Shown here: in pieces, positions 14,488 to 18,658 of the stretch
Numbering within the stretch: position 1 is the first letter of the stretch
Layout of the letters: every line of letters begins with the position of its first letter
NCBI GenBank assembly: GCA_903911985.1
Contig: CAIWFP010000376.1
Coordinates: 1 to 18,658, forward strand
Length of the DNA: 18,658 nucleotides
Reading direction: 5' to 3'
Source: an uncultured Sphingomonadales bacterium
GTDB lineage: Bacteria; Pseudomonadota; Alphaproteobacteria; Sphingomonadales; Sphingomonadaceae
Program-made: the position numbers and the translations under genes
The notes under the pieces: model-generated
What the model was told of the DNA's origin: nothing
Databases searched by the model: none
Seen by the model: the letters and a program-made list of their open reading frames with translations, nothing else

Positions 14488-15714
14488 TCAGGCCCTTGGC
14501 GCCCACACCAGCGGCAGCGCGACCGGCTGGATCATGCCGAGATGGCAGGTCACCCTATGCCCCGGCATCACCGTGAATGGCGGGATGCGGGCGAGGAATT
14601 CCTCCATCGCGATGCGCAGTTCACGCCGGGCCAGATGCATGCCAACACAGGTGTGGATGCCGAAGCCAAAGCCGACATGGCGCGGGCGGCGGCTGAAGTC
14701 GACCGTTGCGGGATTGTCGAACTCGGCGGGATCGCGGCCAGCAAGCGTGGTGGACATCGCCACCTTGTCGCCGGGCATAATCGTCACGCCCCGGATCGTC
14801 GTTTCCTGCTTGCAGGTGCGGAACGTGGTGACTGCACCATAGGCCCGCATCAGCTCGTCGATGGCATGGGGAATTTCCTTGGGGTTCGCGCGCAGAGCGG
14901 CCTGATCTTGCGGGTGGGTGGCCAGATGCCAGAACTGCAGGCCCATATTGGTCGAGACAGTATCCAGCCCCCCGATGAACAGGTTGAACATGAAACCGAC
15001 AAGTTCGTCCTGCGTCAGCGAACGCCCCTCGATCGTTGACGTAACGGCAAAGCTGATGAGGTCGTCGCGCGGGTTGGCCCGGCGGTCCTCGATTTCGGCG
15101 CCGAGATAGGCCACGACCTTGCTCGTGGCGTCGGCGATCTTGGAGAGGTCGTGGTTGTGGAGCAGGTTCATCTCCCAGTCCATGAACTCCGCCACCCGAT
15201 CATGGGGCAGGCCCATCAGTTCCATGAAGACCTTGATGGGAAATTCGAAGGCGAAATCGCCCATGAACTCGCATGATCCGCGCGCCGCGATGCCATCGAC
15301 ATAGCCCACGGCATATTCGCGGATCTTGTCTTCCAGCGCCGCCATCGCCTTGGGGGTGAAGGCCGGGTTGACCATCTGCCGGAAGGGCCCGTGCGCCGGC
15401 GGGTCGAGTTCAACCGGCGAATTGATCCACGTGCCCCCCGTCAGTTTCGAAAAGGGCGAAAAATCGCGGGTCGTGAAGTGGTCGGTATCCAGATAGATCG
15501 CGCGCAAATCTTCCATGCGGCGCGGAATCCAGGCAGGCGTCCCGCCGGGATAGGCATGCGGGGCATAGATGAGGTCAGGGCCTTCGTGAACCGAGGCGGC
15601 CAGTTCGTTGAACGGGTCGCGGTCCGTGGTCGTGCCGAACACGAAGGGAAAGGGGCGAACGAGGTCAGCGGGAACATGAGCGGGAATTACCGGCTCCGGA
15701 AAGGCAACGGACAT
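14488..15714 (-). CDS. Cytochrome P450 no. 2 (P450cam/CYP101-like)
   Basis: The 408-aa soluble P450 starts at ATG 15714 with GGGAGA 8 nt upstream. Landmarks: SPVELDPPAHGPFR (99-112), helix I IGGLDTVSTN (247-256), E287-L-M-R290, STTLAGRDPAEF (321-332), and a fully canonical heme loop FGFGIHTCVGMHLARREL (349-366) with Cys356. It resembles P450 no. 1 over most of its length (GGLDTV, LAGRDPE/A, GxHLARREL), so the two are likely paralogues or members of related subfamilies. Substrates of CYP101-type enzymes include camphor, ionones and other cyclic terpenoid ketones; this is family knowledge, not proof here. It ends the leftward gene run and follows the SABATH gene by 62 bp. Ferredoxin and reductase genes are not in the window. 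Confidence 0.94.
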   Translation of the reverse strand: MSVAFPEPVIPAHVPADLVRPFPFVFGTTTDRDPFNELAASVHEGPDLIYAPHAYPGGTPAWIPRRMEDLRAIYLDTDHFTTRDFSPFSKLTGGTWINSPVELDPPAHGPFRQMVNPAFTPKAMAALEDKIREYAVGYVDGIAARGSCEFMGDFAFEFPIKVFMELMGLPHDRVAEFMDWEMNLLHNHDLSKIADATSKVVAYLGAEIEDRRANPRDDLISFAVTSTIEGRSLTQDELVGFMFNLFIGGLDTVSTNMGLQFWHLATHPQDQAALRANPKEIPHAIDELMRAYGAVTTFRTCKQETTIRGVTIMPGDKVAMSTTLAGRDPAEFDNPATVDFSRRPRHVGFGFGIHTCVGMHLARRELRIAMEEFLARIPPFTVMPGHRVTCHLGMIQPVALPLVWAPRA

Positions 15715-15776
15715 GATGAATTCTCCCAGATTATGCTGTCTTGTATGACGGTTGCGCGTTCGCGCCGAATTTTCTT

Positions 15777-16841
15777 TCAAGGCGTTTTTGTGGATTCGAT
15801 CACCATAATAACATTGTAGGAGCAGCTCTGTTGTGGGTCTGCGGCGATCCGTGCCGCCAGCCGCCCGGTCACCGCGTCCAGCACAGCGCCACGGTCACGC
15901 CCGGGGTCGAGCGCGGCGGCAAAGCTGGGGCCATTGGCTGCCCGCATCATATCCGCCCAGACCTGCCCCAGCCGCGCGGCATCGCCACTTTCCTGAAACG
16001 CCGCCCAATAGGGGTCGGGTGCCCGCACCACCGCCAGATCAACCAGCGCCAGCCCCGCCGCACGGCCATCGCGGAAAGGCGCCTCGATCTGCGCCACCGA
16101 GCGCCCGGCCGAGGGCGCGGCTATGCGGGTCAGCTCCTCGCGCGTCAGTAGCCCCGCATCGGCAACATCCATCCAGCTTTGCCAGAACGCATTGGCCATC
16201 CATTCGAACCCGTGCGTCTCTGGCCCGCGCCCCATGAACTGGCAAATCAGCCGGGCCCCGGGCCGCATCTCGCGCGACCGGGCGCGCAGGAAATTTGCCC
16301 AATCCGCATCGAGCTGCGCGTCGATCGCGTCGCGCACGGCGGCATCACCGCTGAACACGCCCCAGCCATGGTCGGGCACCGGGCAGGGATTGCGGCTCAT
16401 CCAGTGCAGCGCATTGGAACTCCATCCCAGATCGACGCTGTTCGCGGGCAGAACCTGTCCAAAATGCGAACGGCCAATCGCGGCGGGATAAATGCCCTCG
16501 CGCCCCGCCAGATAGCTCGCCGGGTCTTCGTCAAGCAAGCTGAACAGCGAGGTGAAATCGTTGGACGGCAGATCGATATGGCTGACGTTGATCGCGCGAT
16601 CGGGGCCGATCCGGGGCCGGAGCACATCAATCGCGGCGGCGACCGGTGCCATCGAATTGCGACCCTGCGAGGCGCCATAGTCGGCGATGCCGATGATGGC
16701 GCCATCCGTCGCGACCTCACCCGCCGCCGCAACCAGCAAGGGCAGCGCCGATCCCAGATTGGCCGCCTGCAAGGCGGAATTGCGATTGTAATAGCCCCCG
16801 CCCTGCATCGCGGCTGCCAGCGAGGGTGCGGCGCTGCTCAA
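15777..16841 (-). CDS. SABATH-type SAM-dependent carboxyl methyltransferase
   Basis: The 354-aa protein matches the SABATH (Methyltransf_7) family, best known from plant salicylate, jasmonate and loganate methyltransferases. Seen: MQGGGYYNRNSALQ (12-25), whose plant form is MxGGxGxxSYxxNSxxQ; SAM motif ADYGASQGRNS (53-63); DLPSNDFTSLFSLL (90-103); SSNALHWMS (141-149). Gln25 and Trp147 correspond to the residues that hold the substrate carboxylate in Clarkia salicylate methyltransferase (Gln25, Trp151). Expected reaction: transfer of methyl from SAM to a small organic acid, giving a methyl ester, in the cytoplasm. The chosen TTG start at 16841 overlaps the upstream stop as TTGA, with GGAGGGG just before it; ATG 16808 is an alternative lacking an RBS. 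A methyl-ester-forming enzyme is unexpected among oxidative catabolic genes. Confidence 0.9.
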   Translation of the reverse strand: MSSAAPSLAAAMQGGGYYNRNSALQAANLGSALPLLVAAAGEVATDGAIIGIADYGASQGRNSMAPVAAAIDVLRPRIGPDRAINVSHIDLPSNDFTSLFSLLDEDPASYLAGREGIYPAAIGRSHFGQVLPANSVDLGWSSNALHWMSRNPCPVPDHGWGVFSGDAAVRDAIDAQLDADWANFLRARSREMRPGARLICQFMGRGPETHGFEWMANAFWQSWMDVADAGLLTREELTRIAAPSAGRSVAQIEAPFRDGRAAGLALVDLAVVRAPDPYWAAFQESGDAARLGQVWADMMRAANGPSFAAALDPGRDRGAVLDAVTGRLAARIAADPQQSCSYNVIMVIESTKTP

Positions 16842-17263
16842 GCGCCCCCTCCGATTGGGCCGAAAACCCGCTCGGTTTCCCGCAGGTCAAGATATTCGCG
16901 CACCCCCACGACCCGATCACCACGAACGGTAAACAGATGGTGGTAATGATTGCGATAGGCGCGCCCGTCGGGGAATTCGAAATTGCCGCGAGATTCCACC
17001 GCCACCCGCTCGCCTTCGGCGGTGGTGGCCACAATCGTGGTCCGCGCCACACTCGCCAGCCCCAGCATCTGCCGCAACTGGGCCAGCAGCGTCTCCAGAT
17101 CCAGCGTGCCAACGCCTGAAACATACCACTCGACATCGGCTGCGAGGATCGCCCGGATCGTCGCCAGATCGCAGATATCCAGCGCCCCCATCAGGCGGAG
17201 GACGAGAGCACGGTTGCTTTCGGCCAAATCCTGGGCATTGCGGTTTTCGGCAGCGTCGATCAC
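16838..17263 (-). CDS. NTF2/SnoaL-like protein (ketosteroid-isomerase fold)
   Basis: The 141-aa protein starts at GTG 17263 with AAGGA 5 nt upstream. The open frame reaches TTG codons at 17374, but the extra 37 residues are Arg/Pro-rich and unlike the fold. Helices 'NRALVLRLMGALDICDLATI' (18-37) lead to 'LAADVEWYVSG' (40-50), a typical SnoaL cone-fold entry, and beta strands 'RTTIVATTAEGERVAVESRG' and 'HYHHLFTVRGDRVVGVREYL' complete it. The family includes steroid isomerases, hydratases, cyclases and dehydratase partners as well as non-catalytic proteins, so no reaction is assigned. It overlaps the SABATH gene by 4 bp, implying coupled translation. The 174-bp space to the upstream VOC gene (17264-17437) could hold an internal promoter, but none was recognised. 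Confidence 0.85.
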   Translation of the reverse strand: MIDAAENRNAQDLAESNRALVLRLMGALDICDLATIRAILAADVEWYVSGVGTLDLETLLAQLRQMLGLASVARTTIVATTAEGERVAVESRGNFEFPDGRAYRNHYHHLFTVRGDRVVGVREYLDLRETERVFGPIGGGA

Positions 17264-17437
17264 GGCAATCCTTTCCGGTCGCTCGGACCGACTATCTGGC
17301 AGCACAGGTGGCGGTACCGGAACCGTTTTGGCTGCAAGCCTCTCTCGCCCCGATCCCTCTCGCTTCACCAACAAGTTTGCACCACCCTCCCGCCCGGGAC
17401 GCCTATCCTGCGTCAGGTGGGGCGCAACAGAGTGCGG

Positions 17438-17977
17438 TCAGGCGAATTCGGCCAGACGGTCGAGCCCGCGCACGGGATCGGTCACGCCATCCCACGCCAG
17501 ATGCGCGCGGTGCATGCGCGTCAGCATTTCTTCCATCGCCGGAGATATTTCCATCAATTCGATAAAGGCGCCATCGGCAGACCGCGTGTCGAACAGGCAG
17601 AACCGCTCGCCCGAAGGCATCTGGCCGCTGAATGCCACTGCATGTCCCTTTGCCGAAAGCCGCGCAAAGTTCGCATCATATGGCCCGCGCAGCATCACGT
17701 GATGATAGCCGTGCCCACCCGCTTCCAGCATTTCGCGGAACACCGAAGGCCCATCATTGGTCTGCTGCAACAGTTCGATCAACAGCCCGCCGGAAAAGCC
17801 GAAGGCCACCTTCATCGAAACTTCGGTTGGCGCACCGCGATAGATCTGTCCGGGCAACACCGGCACGTCGAACACGAAGAACGGCCCCGCCCCGATGGTT
17901 CCTGTCCAATGGTCCAGCGCCGGTTGCAGATCGGCCACGACCTGACAAAGTTCGAGTACGGAGCCGGTGGGTTGCAT
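17438..17977 (-). CDS. VOC family protein (glyoxalase-like)
   Basis: The 179-aa protein starts at ATG 17977 with AAGGA 7 nt upstream (GTG 18004 would add nine residues). Two beta-alpha-beta-beta-beta units are visible: residues 8-70 (LELCQVVADLQPALDHWTGT, ending 'FGFSGGLLIELLQQ') and residues 90-143 ('GYHHVMLRGPYDANFARLSA', ending 'SADGAFIELMEI'). Likely metal ligands are Glu68, His92 or His93 and Glu140; the first-strand position usually held by His is Gln12, so the site may differ from classic glyoxalase I. Members include dioxygenases, epimerases and lyases, and the reaction is not predictable. It is 33 bp downstream of an uncharacterised gene and probably in the same transcript. Confidence 0.85.
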   Translation of the reverse strand: MQPTGSVLELCQVVADLQPALDHWTGTIGAGPFFVFDVPVLPGQIYRGAPTEVSMKVAFGFSGGLLIELLQQTNDGPSVFREMLEAGGHGYHHVMLRGPYDANFARLSAKGHAVAFSGQMPSGERFCLFDTRSADGAFIELMEISPAMEEMLTRMHRAHLAWDGVTDPVRGLDRLAEFA

Positions 17978-18010
17978 TGTCTGTTCCTTCTTCTGGCCGG
18001 TCACGCCGGT

Positions 18011-18658
18011 TCAGGGCAACCAGTCCGCGCCGCGCGTGCGGGTGCCGTGATCGCGCGCGCGCTTAACCAGCTGGCGGCGGCGGCCGTCGATATCGATGCG
18101 CGACACATCCGCCGGCACCACCGTCGCCACGTCGGCCAGATCAAACTCCCGTACCGTGCGGATAAACGTCGCCGGATCGGCGCTGGACGGAACGCCTTGC
18201 CAGCGGATCAGCATCCAGCCCTCGACAAGGTTGGTCGTGTCGATCCAGTTGGCGATGCCGGGATCGACCGCGCTCAGCACATAGCTTTGCGTGCCATCGG
18301 GGCTGGGGGCAACCTGCGTGCTGTTCAGGCTGACCAGCCGCACCATCGGATCGGGCGAGACCGTCCACGGATCGGAAATCTGAAAGCCGGAATAATAGCT
18401 GCCGGCCGGATCGATCGTCACCAGCAGCGCCTTGCCATCGCCCAGCCGGAACCGCCCGCCGGCCAGATAGCCCCAACCGCCATCGCGCCCATTGGGGCCG
18501 ACCAGCCGGTGCGGTTCGGGGAGCCCGAGGAAATCATCCTTGAAGTGGCTCCAGAAATGGACCCAGGCTGGCAGGTCGGCAATCACCCTGGCGGCGATCG
18601 CGTCCTCGCCGCGCGCGGCGTGGCCGGCGGGCGGATCAAGGCGGCGGACCGAAACCCG
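18011..18658 (-). CDS. Uncharacterised protein, C-terminal part (5' end outside the window)
   Basis: The frame is open from the right edge to a TGA at 18011, giving at least 215 residues. A GTG at 18586 exists but the reading continues upstream without a stop, so the true start is probably outside. Features are aromatic-rich beta segments: LPAWVHFWSHF, 'GGWGYLAGGRFRLGDGKALL', 'YSGFQISDPWTVSPDP', 'SLNSTQVAPSPDGTQSYVLS' and 'DPGIANWIDTTNLVEGWMLI' followed by RWQG. From memory this DPG(I/V)ANW(I/L)DT...RWQG pattern recurs in hypothetical proteins beside sphingomonad and actinobacterial catabolic genes, sometimes labelled DUF1214-like, but I cannot confirm the family and assign no function. It precedes the VOC gene by 33 bp. 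Confidence 0.7.
   Translation of the reverse strand, partial: RVSVRRLDPPAGHAARGEDAIAARVIADLPAWVHFWSHFKDDFLGLPEPHRLVGPNGRDGGWGYLAGGRFRLGDGKALLVTIDPAGSYYSGFQISDPWTVSPDPMVRLVSLNSTQVAPSPDGTQSYVLSAVDPGIANWIDTTNLVEGWMLIRWQGVPSSADPATFIRTVREFDLADVATVVPADVSRIDIDGRRRQLVKRARDHGTRTRGADWLP

Noticed and set aside
3740..15714. A bacterial iridoid biosynthesis pathway
   Set aside because: Terpene synthase, geraniol-modifying and glycosyl steps are absent; shared enzyme families alone do not show it. Kept only as a remark on enzyme combination.

Overview
The window is GC-rich, densely coded DNA from a bacterium, most likely an alphaproteobacterium of the sphingomonad group (Novosphingobium/Sphingobium/Sphingopyxis type). 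This is inferred from the gene families: P450cam (CYP101)-like P450s, a spinster-type MFS carrier, an acyl-CoA-dehydrogenase-fold monooxygenase, and an intergenic palindrome resembling those common in alphaproteobacteria. No rRNA, tRNA, CRISPR or transposase gene was seen. The content reads as an accessory catabolic region for a hydrophobic, probably alicyclic or isoprenoid/steroid-like compound. The substrate cannot be read from the sequence.

Layout. (1) 1-3735: the start of a VOC/glyoxalase-like gene leaving the window on the left; an exported PQQ dehydrogenase with an N-terminal cytochrome c domain; a convergent TetR regulator; a small exported protein followed by a very strong terminator. 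(2) 3736-3964: about 230 bp without genes, made of nested inverted repeats. (3) 3965-8645, minus strand, order of transcription: spinster-like MFS carrier, beta-hydroxyacid dehydrogenase, extended SDR of the progesterone 5-beta-reductase/iridoid-synthase-like (PRISE) type, acyl-CoA-dehydrogenase-like flavin monooxygenase. (4) 8906-11674, plus strand, divergent from block 3: P450 no. 1, a carboxymuconolactone-decarboxylase/AhpD-fold protein, a classical SDR. (5) 11722-13793, minus strand: an MFS carrier and a GntR/FCD regulator with GTGA overlap. (6) 14048-14404, plus: a small EthD/DUF-like alpha+beta barrel protein. (7) 14488 to the right edge, minus strand: a partial uncharacterised gene, a VOC protein, an NTF2/SnoaL-like protein, a SABATH-type carboxyl methyltransferase (TTGA overlap with the previous gene) and P450 no. 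2.

How they may fit together (inference): MFS carriers import the compound; the P450s and the flavin monooxygenase insert oxygen; the PQQ enzyme, SDRs and beta-hydroxyacid dehydrogenase oxidise alcohols; the PRISE-type enzyme reduces an enone C=C bond; the NTF2, CMD, EthD and VOC folds serve isomerisation, hydration, ring-opening or detoxification; TetR and GntR sense pathway compounds. The most unusual parts are a bacterial SABATH methyltransferase with both substrate-carboxylate-binding residues kept, its co-occurrence with a PRISE-type reductase and two P450cam-like P450s, and a P450 whose heme loop lacks two nearly invariant residues. Ferredoxin and reductase partners for the P450s, and a flavin reductase for the monooxygenase, are absent from the window.
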